Below, one piece after another: positions 26,311-34,622 of a stretch of 47,643 nucleotides of DNA. Position numbers and translations under genes: made by a program. Below the pieces are notes generated by a model that had not been told where the DNA came from, ran no database searches, and saw only the letters and a list, made by a program, of their open reading frames with translations. Position 1 is the stretch's first letter; every line of letters starts with the position of its first letter. This stretch comes from Candidatus Thalassarchaeum sp. GTDB lineage: Archaea > Thermoplasmatota > Poseidoniia > Poseidoniales > Thalassarchaeaceae. The stretch spans positions 78,211 through 125,853 of the forward strand of contig JAKURL010000001.1 in the NCBI GenBank assembly GCA_022449345.1. The letters are read 5' to 3'.

Positions 26311-26625
26311 ATGCCGGAAGAATTCCGCTTGCACACCTTCGTTTGCACAAATCAACGAGACCCAGAAAAACCAAGGGAATGCTGTGCTGCGAAGAACTCT
26401 CTAGATGTAATGACCCGCCTGAAGAGAACTGCTCGGGCCGCTGGAATCAAAGATGTGCGAGTAAACAAAGCTGGTTGCTTGGATCGATGTGAGAAAGGGA
26501 TTTCGTGCGTAGTTTATCCCGATGGAATTTGGTACACAATTCCCGACAATGATGAGGCCATTGCTCGAATTGTCAAACATCTTGCGGGTGGAGAACCGGC
26601 TGAAGAATATCTCATGGGTGATTAA
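26311..26625 (+). CDS. thioredoxin-like [2Fe-2S] ferredoxin
   Basis: 104 aa. Cys12, Cys24/25, Cys56 and Cys60 (FVCTNQRDP, RECC, AGCLDRC) match the C-x11/12-C...C-x3-C pattern of thioredoxin-like 2Fe-2S ferredoxins. The middle helix DVMTRLKRTARAAG and VVYPDGIWY are also typical. It is likely a cytoplasmic electron carrier. The stop TAA is followed immediately by the GTG of the oxidoreductase gene, suggesting coupled translation. Confidence 0.88.
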   Translation: MPEEFRLHTFVCTNQRDPEKPRECCAAKNSLDVMTRLKRTARAAGIKDVRVNKAGCLDRCEKGISCVVYPDGIWYTIPDNDEAIARIVKHLAGGEPAEEYLMGD

Positions 26626-27642
26626 GTGGAGAGAGTCGTTTACACCAAGGCAGGAGGCCTCGAAACCATCGGCTTAGAACCGGTTAAAGAGACTGAACCT
26701 AAGCCTGAAATGGTAAGGGTAAGAGTCCACCGGGCTGGAATAAATTTCGCCGACCTAATGATGCGACAAGGACTGTATGGGGCAGCGCCAGATTTTCCAT
26801 TCACGCCCGGTTACGAGGCCAGTGGTGAAATCTCAGCGATAGGAGAAGGTGTTGAAGGCCTAGAAATTGGCCAAAGGGTACTGGCTATGACCGGTTTTGG
26901 AGGATATTCACAATCTGTTGAGATAGAGGCTGGCCGCGCCATTCCTCTGCCTGATTCGATGTCTTTCGATGCCGCCGCCGGCCTAGGAGTAACCTATGGA
27001 ACGGCATATCACATGCTAGTTTACCTTGGGAATCTACAGGCTGGCGATAGTGTGTTGATCCATCATGCAGCAGGAGGCGTCGGCACCGCTGCGGCGCAAA
27101 TTTGCTTAGCCTACGGTGCAACTAACCTAATCGGAACTGCTAGTTCAACCAAGAAGGAATTTGTAGAATCGCTTGGAATGCGATTCGTGGACAAGGATTC
27201 AGAAGATTTCGTCCAAGTCTGCAAGAAAATGACCGGTGGAAAAGGAGTCAACCAAGCGATTGACCCGGTGGGTGGTTCGCATCTACTTCGATCTTACAAG
27301 GCTCTATGTTCCGGAGGAAAATTACATTGTTTTGGCGCCTCATCGGCTATTTCTGGGTCCAAAAGGTCAATGTTTTCGGCCCTGAAAATGTGGCGCAGTA
27401 CTCCAAAGTTCGACCCTCTAAAGATGATGAATTCGAACAAGGCTGTTTTCGGAGTGCACATGGGGCGTTTGGGGGACGAAAGCATCTTCGCAAGTCATCT
27501 TCAAGCCTTATCGGCAATGCTTGAGAAAGGACAAATTGAACCGATTATTGACTCCGTTTGGCCGTATCGTAAGGTTGCTGATGCACAACAGCATATGCAC
27601 GATCGAAAGAACCGCGGGAAAATTCTGCTAGACTTCTCTTGA
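26626..27642 (+). CDS. medium-chain quinone/NADPH oxidoreductase (VAT1-like)
   Basis: 338 aa starting with GTG at 26626, directly after the ferredoxin stop. The MDR fold shows RAGINFADLMMRQGLY near the N-terminus, GYEASGEISAIGEGV, and the nucleotide site HHAAGGVGTAAAQIC. The C-terminal KNRGKILLDFS is the usual end of zinc-free quinone oxidoreductases. Structural zinc cysteines are absent, so it is of the quinone-reductase/VAT1 branch. It probably reduces quinones or alpha,beta-unsaturated carbonyls with NADPH. Confidence 0.88.
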   Translation: MERVVYTKAGGLETIGLEPVKETEPKPEMVRVRVHRAGINFADLMMRQGLYGAAPDFPFTPGYEASGEISAIGEGVEGLEIGQRVLAMTGFGGYSQSVEIEAGRAIPLPDSMSFDAAAGLGVTYGTAYHMLVYLGNLQAGDSVLIHHAAGGVGTAAAQICLAYGATNLIGTASSTKKEFVESLGMRFVDKDSEDFVQVCKKMTGGKGVNQAIDPVGGSHLLRSYKALCSGGKLHCFGASSAISGSKRSMFSALKMWRSTPKFDPLKMMNSNKAVFGVHMGRLGDESIFASHLQALSAMLEKGQIEPIIDSVWPYRKVADAQQHMHDRKNRGKILLDFS

Positions 27643-27698
27643 ATTGGTATAACGATTTCTGCGGCAATGTAGATTGCTTGGAAAAACCGGTATAAATC

Positions 27699-28109
27699 TC
27701 AAAGTCTTACGGGGCGAGTAGCCCCACAGGCTTGGCACTTCAGCAGAGTAGTGCGGTCTTCCTTGATGAATCGAGTATCGGGGGCCTTACATTGTTCACA
27801 GAGGATGTAGGTCTTGACATAGCCGACAATTTTCTCCTTGATTCTCTTTGGTGGAACACGTCCCTTGAGCATAACACGCACTTGCTCCCTAGTGCCTGAG
27901 GTCCCCAATTCATTGATGAGATACTGATAGACGTGGTTTGCATCTCTATCCATTGCATCAACGATTGCAGCGAAGTTTCGGATAATCGTTTGATTTCCTT
28001 CGACCAATATCTCAGGATTGGGCATAGTCCAACGATTTCTCTCACTTATATCAGTCGGGATTCTATCCCGTGCTCGGTCGAGCAGAGCATCATATTCGAA
28101 GTCGCCCAT
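27699..28109 (-). CDS. translation initiation factor aIF2 beta
   Basis: 136 aa, the archaeal length. The central domain VEGNQTIIRNFAAIVDAMDRDANHVYQYLINELGTSG and the zinc ribbon CEQCKAPDTRF/CQACGATRPV at the C-terminus are diagnostic. It is the beta subunit of the factor that brings initiator tRNA to the ribosome. The gene is single, divergent from dUTPase (93-bp gap) and convergent with the VAT1-like oxidoreductase (56-bp gap). Confidence 0.95.
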   Translation of the reverse strand: MGDFEYDALLDRARDRIPTDISERNRWTMPNPEILVEGNQTIIRNFAAIVDAMDRDANHVYQYLINELGTSGTREQVRVMLKGRVPPKRIKEKIVGYVKTYILCEQCKAPDTRFIKEDRTTLLKCQACGATRPVRL

Positions 28110-28202
28110 CGGCTCGGGCGAGCAACGCCTCCCTTTTCACCCCACCGGGTAGCCTCGCCGTTGCGCGCCAACCGTCAAAGACCAGTTTGCTAACGGCACG
28201 AC

Positions 28203-28652
28203 ATGGACGAGGTCATCGAGGTCAAGGTAGCTAGGGTGCATGCCGATGCACAATTGCCAACTCGAGGAAGCGTCCATGCTGCCGGCTGGGATCTATATGC
28301 TATGGAAGATACTGAGGTCCTCTATCGAACTGCAACACTCGTTCGAACTGGATTGCACGTGGCAATTCCAGTTGGCTACGAAGGGCAGGTAAGAGCTCGC
28401 TCTTCACTCGGAAAGAAGGGGTTGATTCCGCCGCACGGAATCGGAACAATAGATGCCGATTACAGAGGTGAGTTATTCGTCATGATGACTTGGATAGGTG
28501 AAGGAGATTCCTACACCATTGCAAAGGGTGAAAGAATCGCTCAATTGCTGATTACACCGATTCCTCGATCTACCTTCAAAGAAGTCGCGTTTGAGGAACT
28601 CGGAGAAACCGACCGTGGAGAAGGTGGATTCGGTTCCACAGGGAGATTTTGA
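28203..28652 (+). CDS. dut: dUTP diphosphatase (trimeric dUTPase)
   Basis: 149 aa. All five motifs are visible: AGWDLYA (I), RSSLGKKG (II), GTIDADYRGE with the catalytic Asp (III), GERIAQLL (IV) and the C-terminal RGEGGFGSTGRF (V). It hydrolyses dUTP to dUMP and diphosphate, keeping uracil out of DNA. A perfect 8-bp inverted repeat begins 10 nt after the stop. Confidence 0.95.
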   Translation: MDEVIEVKVARVHADAQLPTRGSVHAAGWDLYAMEDTEVLYRTATLVRTGLHVAIPVGYEGQVRARSSLGKKGLIPPHGIGTIDADYRGELFVMMTWIGEGDSYTIAKGERIAQLLITPIPRSTFKEVAFEELGETDRGEGGFGSTGRF

Positions 28653-28661
28653 CCTTCTTCA

Positions 28662-28680
28662 CACGGTTCGTAGAACCGTG
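28662..28680. other. perfect 8-bp inverted repeat upstream of GfcR-like gene
   Basis: CACGGTTC and GAACCGTG are separated by GTA. The repeat lies just after the dut stop and just before a TATA-like TACATATT (28685-28692) upstream of the HTH-PRTase gene. No T-tract follows. It may be a terminator hairpin for dut or an operator, perhaps for the regulator encoded next to it. Confidence 0.5.
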
Positions 28681-28737
28681 CATCTACATATTCAACATAC
28701 GAATGCTTGATACGGGCCGGTTCAAGCCGTCCTATTG

Positions 28738-29322
28738 ATGCCACTGAGCATAGACGAGCTTCGCAGAACGGTGGAGGAATACCACAACAAGGGTCTGAAC
28801 AGTCAACAAATAGCCGATGAGTTATCTCTATCTCAGACCACAATCCAATGGCTTTCTTCCTCAAATGTACCTATGGATGAGGATACCCCTCACGACATTA
28901 TGGTTGGATGGCGCTCTGTTGCTGTCAAGGCTGCTAGAGTAGAAGCGGTATCCTACGTATTCTGTGACATTATCGAAGAAGAAATAGGCGAAGAAATCGA
29001 CACTATGGTTGGAATTTCAATAAATGGTATTCCCTTTGCACAAGCGATTGCCGGACAGATGGATCTTGAATTAGCCATTAGTCGAAGTATAAGCGAGTCC
29101 GAAGCAGGCCATCTCTCAGAGGTATTCGCTAATGTCGGTGGAAAGAGGGTTGTGGTTATTGACGATGTAGTCTCTTCTGGAACCACCATGAGTAAGACTG
29201 TGCAACATCTTCGAGAATCTGGAGCGGAAGTCAAACTATGTTTAGTTCTAGCAAATAAGACCGAAATGAATGAGATTGACGGAGTTCCGTTGCGAGGCCT
29301 TGTTCGAGTGGTCACTGTCTGA
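28738..29322 (+). CDS. GfcR-like HTH-phosphoribosyltransferase regulator
   Basis: 194 aa from the ATG at 28738. The N-terminal helix-turn-helix (about residues 5-45) includes LNSQQIADELSLSQTTIQWL. A type I phosphoribosyltransferase domain follows, with PRPP loop VVVIDDVVSSGTTM. This HTH-PRTase architecture is that of GfcR, an archaeal regulator of central carbon metabolism, often annotated as an orotate phosphoribosyltransferase-like protein. It is more likely a metabolite-sensing transcription factor than the PyrE enzyme. The stop is fused to the ribosome site of lysS (TGAGGTAGA). Confidence 0.85.
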   Translation: MPLSIDELRRTVEEYHNKGLNSQQIADELSLSQTTIQWLSSSNVPMDEDTPHDIMVGWRSVAVKAARVEAVSYVFCDIIEEEIGEEIDTMVGISINGIPFAQAIAGQMDLELAISRSISESEAGHLSEVFANVGGKRVVVIDDVVSSGTTMSKTVQHLRESGAEVKLCLVLANKTEMNEIDGVPLRGLVRVVTV

Positions 29323-29332
29323 GGTAGAATTG

Positions 29333-30910
29333 ATGCACTGGGCGGACTTCACCGCTGAAAAACTCCGCAAAGAACGGGGTGAGAAGCAAGTTGCGTGCTC
29401 AGGAATTACGCCGTCAGGAGAATTCCACCTAGGTCATATCAGAGAAATTCTTTCAGCAGAAATGATTCACAGGTCATGCCTTGACGCTGGATTAGATTCT
29501 CGTTACATATTCATCGTCGACTCAATGGATCCACTACGTCGAGTATATCCCTTCCTTTCTGATGAATATGAACAGTACATCGGTTGTCCCCTCGCTTTCA
29601 TTCCAGCCCCTGATTCTGACGGCAATCCTGACCCCAATGCTGGATCATACGCTGAACACTTCCTTGAACCCTTTTTGGAGGCACTCGCAGAAATCGGTGT
29701 TTTCCCAGAGGTGATTATGAATCACGAGACATATGCGGGTGGACAATTTACCGATAAGGTAGATTCAGCCATAGAACAGGCCGATGAGAGTAGAGAAATT
29801 ATCGAATCGATATCTGGTCGAGAGTTAGATGATGATTGGTTTCCCTACAAACCTCTTGGCTCGGATGGTAGCATGGATGGAGTCACTGTTACCGGCTACG
29901 AAAAGCCATACGTACATTGGAAAGATAGGCATGGAGAGTCTGGTTCTGCTGACACCCGAAAGGCGGAGGGAAAGTTGCCATGGAGAATCGATTGGGCGGC
30001 TCGTTGGGGCATTCATGGAGTAACGTGTGAGCCCGCAGGAAAGGATCACGGAGCAGCTGGAGGATCTTTTGATACGGGATTGCCGATTTGTAGATTGTTG
30101 GGTTCTGAGCCGCCTGCCAAGATGGTTTACGAGTGGATTCAGGTGAAGGGAGCAGGGCCAATGTCCTCTTCTTCCGGCAATACAGTCGGCCCAATAGAAA
30201 CCCTCAGTTTGGTACCCCCTGAAATTCTGCGATACCTAATTGCAGGCTCCAAGATGAATCGCCATATCGACTTCAACACAGGTCCAGCACTCTTCCAGAT
30301 GGCCGATGAATACGAGAGATTAGTCGCAGACCCTCCAAATCCAGAGGCTGAAGACCTCACAAAGAGACAGCGAGTTGCTGCTATAACTCAAAGTGGGGCG
30401 ATGAGGCTAAGCCAAATCGAAAGAGGAGCAGATCCTGTAGATTCTCTAGCAGGAGTTTCTTTTCGTCATTTAGCCATGTTAGCCCAAATCAAAACATCAG
30501 ATGATGACGTTTGGAACTCGTTAAGGAGCAGTGGACACTTAACTGGAGAACCAAAACAAGCATTGCAACAGAGGCTTGCTCGCATGCGAAACTGGATTGG
30601 AAGCATACATTTCCCAGAAGATGCTAGAATCCACATTCATAGCCAAATCGATGAAAATGTACGTGGTGAATTAAGCCAAGAGCAGTCTACATTCCTACAA
30701 AAATTAGCAGGGGAACTGAGCAACACTGAATGGTCCGATGAAGCAATTGGTTCTACAATTCGAACAATTGCACCCGGGTGTGGCATAGGTGGACGTGAAG
30801 CTTACGTGGCTCTGTATTGGGTAATGTTGGGCCGAAACTATGGTCCAAAGGCCTCTGCAATATTGTTTGAAATCGGTCGCGAGGCCGCGATAGAGTTGCT
30901 GACTTCCTAG
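29333..30910 (+). CDS. lysS: lysyl-tRNA synthetase, class I
   Basis: 525 aa from the ATG at 29333; an earlier in-frame start at 29270 lies inside the regulator gene. The HIGH equivalent is HLGH in ITPSGEFHLGHIREI. The KMSKS equivalent is PMSSSSGN, in the form used by class I LysRS. The insertion and C-terminal helical cage domain (residues about 320-520) follow. Class I LysRS is found mainly in archaea and some bacteria. It charges tRNA-Lys. Its stop is separated by one base from that of the convergent FUN14-like gene. Confidence 0.95.
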   Translation: MHWADFTAEKLRKERGEKQVACSGITPSGEFHLGHIREILSAEMIHRSCLDAGLDSRYIFIVDSMDPLRRVYPFLSDEYEQYIGCPLAFIPAPDSDGNPDPNAGSYAEHFLEPFLEALAEIGVFPEVIMNHETYAGGQFTDKVDSAIEQADESREIIESISGRELDDDWFPYKPLGSDGSMDGVTVTGYEKPYVHWKDRHGESGSADTRKAEGKLPWRIDWAARWGIHGVTCEPAGKDHGAAGGSFDTGLPICRLLGSEPPAKMVYEWIQVKGAGPMSSSSGNTVGPIETLSLVPPEILRYLIAGSKMNRHIDFNTGPALFQMADEYERLVADPPNPEAEDLTKRQRVAAITQSGAMRLSQIERGADPVDSLAGVSFRHLAMLAQIKTSDDDVWNSLRSSGHLTGEPKQALQQRLARMRNWIGSIHFPEDARIHIHSQIDENVRGELSQEQSTFLQKLAGELSNTEWSDEAIGSTIRTIAPGCGIGGREAYVALYWVMLGRNYGPKASAILFEIGREAAIELLTS

Positions 30911-30911
30911 G

Positions 30912-31208
30912 TCATCCCTCATCATTCAGAGCCTCTAATAGGACGGTTGTGCCAATAAATCCACCAGCAAAACCCGCACCGAAGATGCCAAGCTCGAGGA
31001 TTGAGGAGAATATTGAATCAAGCGAATCTGTAAACCAATTTACAATGTCAGTTAGGATTTCCAGAAGTCGTCCGAAGTTTATGGTAATAATCCCTGAAAC
31101 TGCGAGGAACCCAAGGAAAGCCGCTTGGGCTAGAGCGATAATTCTCAAGGCCTTCAATGAGATACTTACTAGGAATGCTCCTGTGGCTCCAAGTAGGAAT
31201 CCGGCCAA
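30912..31208 (-). CDS. FUN14-like small membrane protein
   Basis: 98 aa from TTG at 31208, but the frame is open back to the carB stop at 31254-31256 and the residues there (about VVIEIVTNYGLKGLAG) look native. Two to three hydrophobic segments appear: LLGATGAFLVSISLKAL, IIALAQAAFLGFLAVSGII and a C-terminal FGAGFAGGFIGTTVLL. The glycine-rich helices and the NFGRL turn resemble the FUN14 family, whose archaeal role is unknown. There is no in-frame ATG or GTG; the start codon is therefore uncertain. Confidence 0.6.
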   Translation of the reverse strand: MAGFLLGATGAFLVSISLKALRIIALAQAAFLGFLAVSGIITINFGRLLEILTDIVNWFTDSLDSIFSSILELGIFGAGFAGGFIGTTVLLEALNDEG

Positions 31209-31253
31209 TCCTTTCAGCCCGTAATTTGTTACTATCTCGATAACAACACTTCC

Positions 31254-34200
31254 TCAACTCAGTACCGCGATTTTTAGCAGTCTTGGTTCTGGCATACCTT
31301 CTTTGGCCTCCGCAACCGCCTGCACTTCCATTCGCGCTCCGGCCATCGTGGTTACAAACGGGATGTTAAGTTCGACTGCTAGTCTACGCATCATATTCCC
31401 ATCCAATACCGCACCTCCGGTATTTCTTGGAGTGTTGATAATCAGGTGTATCTTGCCCTGTCGCATAAGATCAAGGGCGTCCGGCGTCAACCCCTCAGCG
31501 ATACGATAGCATGTCTGGACATTTACCCCACCTGAATCTCTGAGAACGTGTGCAGTCCCTCTTGTGGCGTAAATTGTGAAGCCCATCTCCTCCAATTCCT
31601 GAGCCAAAGGGATTACGTCGTGTTTGTCGGCGTTCTTGACCGTGATGTAGACCCCTCCTTCGGTTGGGACTGGTAGCTCTGTTGCCAAACGCGCTTTGAG
31701 ATAGGCTGCTGCTGCGCGCTTGTGGCTTCCCATCACTTCACCAGTGCTCTTCATTTCAGGACCTGGCGCGGGATCAAGCCCTCGTAACTTGATGAATGGG
31801 AAAACCGGTGCCTTGACACAAACTGCTTCGCTTTGTGGTTCTGGGAAATCAAGGTCGGCCAACTTCTCTCCTAATGTGAGTCGGGCTGCGATTCGAGCTA
31901 GGGGAACTCCAGTTGCCTTCGCTACGAATGGGAAGGTTCGTGAGCCACGAGGATTAACCTCTAGCACATACAAGGTTTCTCCACGAATGGCGTATTGGAT
32001 GTTGAAGCAGCCCTTTACTCCAAGTTGAATTCCAATCTTTCTAGTCCAATCCTCGACTTGCGCGAGCACCTTCTTAGAGACATTTTGAGGAGGAATGAAA
32101 CAAGTTGAATCTCCGGAATGGATACCAGCCTCTTCGAGGTGCTCCATAATCGCTCCAATCAGCACTTCGCTACCGTCGCAAACCGCATCTACGTCCAATT
32201 CGATGGCATTGCCTAGGTATTCGTCAACCAACAAGGGGCGATCTGGCGAAAGGAAGGCCTCCTCCATGTAAGCCTCTAATTGACGGTCATTGGATAGAAT
32301 CTCCATACCTCTCCCCCCAAGTACGTATGAAGGTCTAATCAATACGGGGTAACCAATCTCCCGAGCCGCTTCTCTAACCCCTTCAGGTGTGCTCGCAGTG
32401 GTGCCATTGGGCATCCTTAGGCCAACCCTCTCCGCGAAGGCTTCGAATCGCTCGCGATCGCTGGCTTCATCCACAGCATCAGGTGTCGTGCCTTGCATAG
32501 CTAAGTTTAGGCCCAGCGATTCTAGGTGAGGTAGTCTACCTGCCAATGGTAAGGCCAGATTAATGGCTGTCTGCCCACCGAATTGGAGAAGAATTCCGTG
32601 TGCCTTCTCACGCAATAATACCTCGGCGGAGTGTTCTAGTGTCAGCGGGTCGAAGTATAACCGGTCGCTGGTATCAAAGTCGGTAGAGACCGTCTCTGGA
32701 TTGTTGTTGATAATGATAGCCTCATGTCCTAACTCTCGAATCGCCCCTACCGCATGGACGCAGCCGTAGTCAAATTCGATTCCTTGACCAATTCGAATAG
32801 GTCCACTTCCGACGACAACAATCCGTTGTTTAGTGAATTCGTCTATTCCTGGCACATGGTCGATTCCGATTGGGGCTGAACCACCCTCGTATGTGGCGTA
32901 ATAGTAGGGCGTAACCGCGGCAAATTCCGCCGCGCAGGAATCGACCATTCGGAATCTAGGATGTATCCCTAATTTGTGTCGCGTCGCCATGACGGCGTCT
33001 TCATCAGAACCTTCTGGTAATGATTTGAATCCGCTTGCTGGGAAGCCAGCAAGCGCATCGGCGATGTGTAAATCGGTAAATCCAGCACCCTTCCATCGTC
33101 GCATTTCAAGAACGGGAATCTCGGAGGGAGTCATGCCAAGTTCGCCTGCGGCACGAATCTCAGTTTCAAGGGCGGCCATTTTCTCAAAGCGATGCAGAAA
33201 CCAGCGAGTGATACCTCCAGATACATCTCGCACATCTTCAATGGTATATCCTCGCCTAAATGCTTCGAATAAGGCGCCCATCCTTCTATCGCTTGGGATT
33301 CTCAACCAATCGATTAGCAAAGCCTCAGGCAAAGGTTCGCTAGCCCTTTCCTCCATGCTTTCGCCGCCGGAAGCATCCGCCATAGTTAGGGGTCTTGGAT
33401 GAGGTTGGCCGTACTCTAGACTGGCCCAAGCCTTGAGGAAAGCCTCCTCAAAGCAACGGCCGATTGCCATCACCTCACCAGTGGATTTCATCGATGTGCC
33501 AATGGTTCGATCAGCGGTACGGAATTTATCGAAAGGCCAGCGAGGAATTTTCACCACACAATAATCCAGTGTCGGTTCGAAGGCAGCCGTGGTCCCTTCA
33601 CCAGTAATTGGATTCGGAAGTTCATCAAGTGTATAGCCCACAGCAATCAAAGCCGCCATGCGAGCGATTGGATATCCAGTAGCCTTGCTCGCTAGTGCAG
33701 ATGATCTTGAAACTCGTGGATTGACTTCGATTACTCGGTATTCACCGGTTGATTGCTCGACCGCGAATTGAACATTACAACCACCCTTGATATTCAACCT
33801 TCTAATCAGTCGTAGTGCTGCATTCCGCAGCATTTGATGATCCCTATCGGAAAGCGTCTGTTGTGGTGCTACGACCACAGATTCGCCAGTATGCACACCC
33901 ATCGGGTCTATGTTTTCCATTGTGCAGACAATGGTTGCATTGTCAGCACCATCTCTCATCACTTCGTATTCATGTTCTTGCCAGCCAAGGATACTTTCCT
34001 CGATTAGAACCTGTCCGATTGCAGAGTGAAGAATACCTTGGCTGGCTATCTCAACCAATTCGCCCATATTGTGAGCGGTTCCACCACCAAGTCCACCGAG
34101 TGTGAAAGCTGGGCGAATGAGAAGTGGAAAACCGCCGAGGCTATCTGCAGCGGCGATTACCGCCTCGATTGAATCGCAAGCAATAGCCTTGCAAACGGGA

Positions 34201-34622
34201 AGGTCGATTTCTTCGCAAACCTGTTTGAACAAATCTCTGTCCTCTGCCTCGTCGATTGCGACTAAGTCGCAACCAATCAATTCGACATTTAACTCATCTA
34301 AACTGCCATCATGGGCTAGGGCTGATGCAATATTGAGCGCTGTCTGACCACCCATACCCGCCAGCAGAGCATCTGGTTTTTCGATCTCTAGAATTCTCTT
34401 TACTACCTCTGGCAACAAAGGCTCGATGTAGATTCGATCCGCCATTTCGGGATCATTTTGGATTGTTGCCGGATTAGAATTAATCAGAATTACTTCGTAA
34501 CCATCGGCACGAAGAGCTCGGCAGGCTTGGCTACCAGAAAAATCGAATTCGGCAGCCTGACCTATGCGGATTGGTCCACTCCCTAGAATCACAATCCGTT
34601 TCAAATCGTCACGGCGAGGCAT
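31254..34622 (-). CDS. carB: carbamoyl-phosphate synthase large subunit
   Basis: 1122 aa from the ATG at 34622; a GTG one codon earlier is possible. Two homologous halves are visible: LGSGPIRIGQAAEFDFSG near the N-terminus and VGSGPIRIGQGIEFDYG near residue 605, each starting an ATP-grasp unit. The C-terminal MGS-like allosteric domain (about 980-1122) includes GFTIYATRGTAHVL and INTPRNTGG. It makes carbamoyl phosphate for pyrimidine and arginine synthesis. Its ATG shares one base with the carA stop (TGATG), a tight coupling. Confidence 0.97.
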   Translation of the reverse strand: MPRRDDLKRIVILGSGPIRIGQAAEFDFSGSQACRALRADGYEVILINSNPATIQNDPEMADRIYIEPLLPEVVKRILEIEKPDALLAGMGGQTALNIASALAHDGSLDELNVELIGCDLVAIDEAEDRDLFKQVCEEIDLPVCKAIACDSIEAVIAAADSLGGFPLLIRPAFTLGGLGGGTAHNMGELVEIASQGILHSAIGQVLIEESILGWQEHEYEVMRDGADNATIVCTMENIDPMGVHTGESVVVAPQQTLSDRDHQMLRNAALRLIRRLNIKGGCNVQFAVEQSTGEYRVIEVNPRVSRSSALASKATGYPIARMAALIAVGYTLDELPNPITGEGTTAAFEPTLDYCVVKIPRWPFDKFRTADRTIGTSMKSTGEVMAIGRCFEEAFLKAWASLEYGQPHPRPLTMADASGGESMEERASEPLPEALLIDWLRIPSDRRMGALFEAFRRGYTIEDVRDVSGGITRWFLHRFEKMAALETEIRAAGELGMTPSEIPVLEMRRWKGAGFTDLHIADALAGFPASGFKSLPEGSDEDAVMATRHKLGIHPRFRMVDSCAAEFAAVTPYYYATYEGGSAPIGIDHVPGIDEFTKQRIVVVGSGPIRIGQGIEFDYGCVHAVGAIRELGHEAIIINNNPETVSTDFDTSDRLYFDPLTLEHSAEVLLREKAHGILLQFGGQTAINLALPLAGRLPHLESLGLNLAMQGTTPDAVDEASDRERFEAFAERVGLRMPNGTTASTPEGVREAAREIGYPVLIRPSYVLGGRGMEILSNDRQLEAYMEEAFLSPDRPLLVDEYLGNAIELDVDAVCDGSEVLIGAIMEHLEEAGIHSGDSTCFIPPQNVSKKVLAQVEDWTRKIGIQLGVKGCFNIQYAIRGETLYVLEVNPRGSRTFPFVAKATGVPLARIAARLTLGEKLADLDFPEPQSEAVCVKAPVFPFIKLRGLDPAPGPEMKSTGEVMGSHKRAAAAYLKARLATELPVPTEGGVYITVKNADKHDVIPLAQELEEMGFTIYATRGTAHVLRDSGGVNVQTCYRIAEGLTPDALDLMRQGKIHLIINTPRNTGGAVLDGNMMRRLAVELNIPFVTTMAGARMEVQAVAEAKEGMPEPRLLKIAVLS

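Noticed and set aside
28735-29322. True orotate phosphoribosyltransferase (pyrE)
   Set aside because: The N-terminal HTH and overall architecture match the GfcR-type regulator; the enzyme normally lacks this domain.
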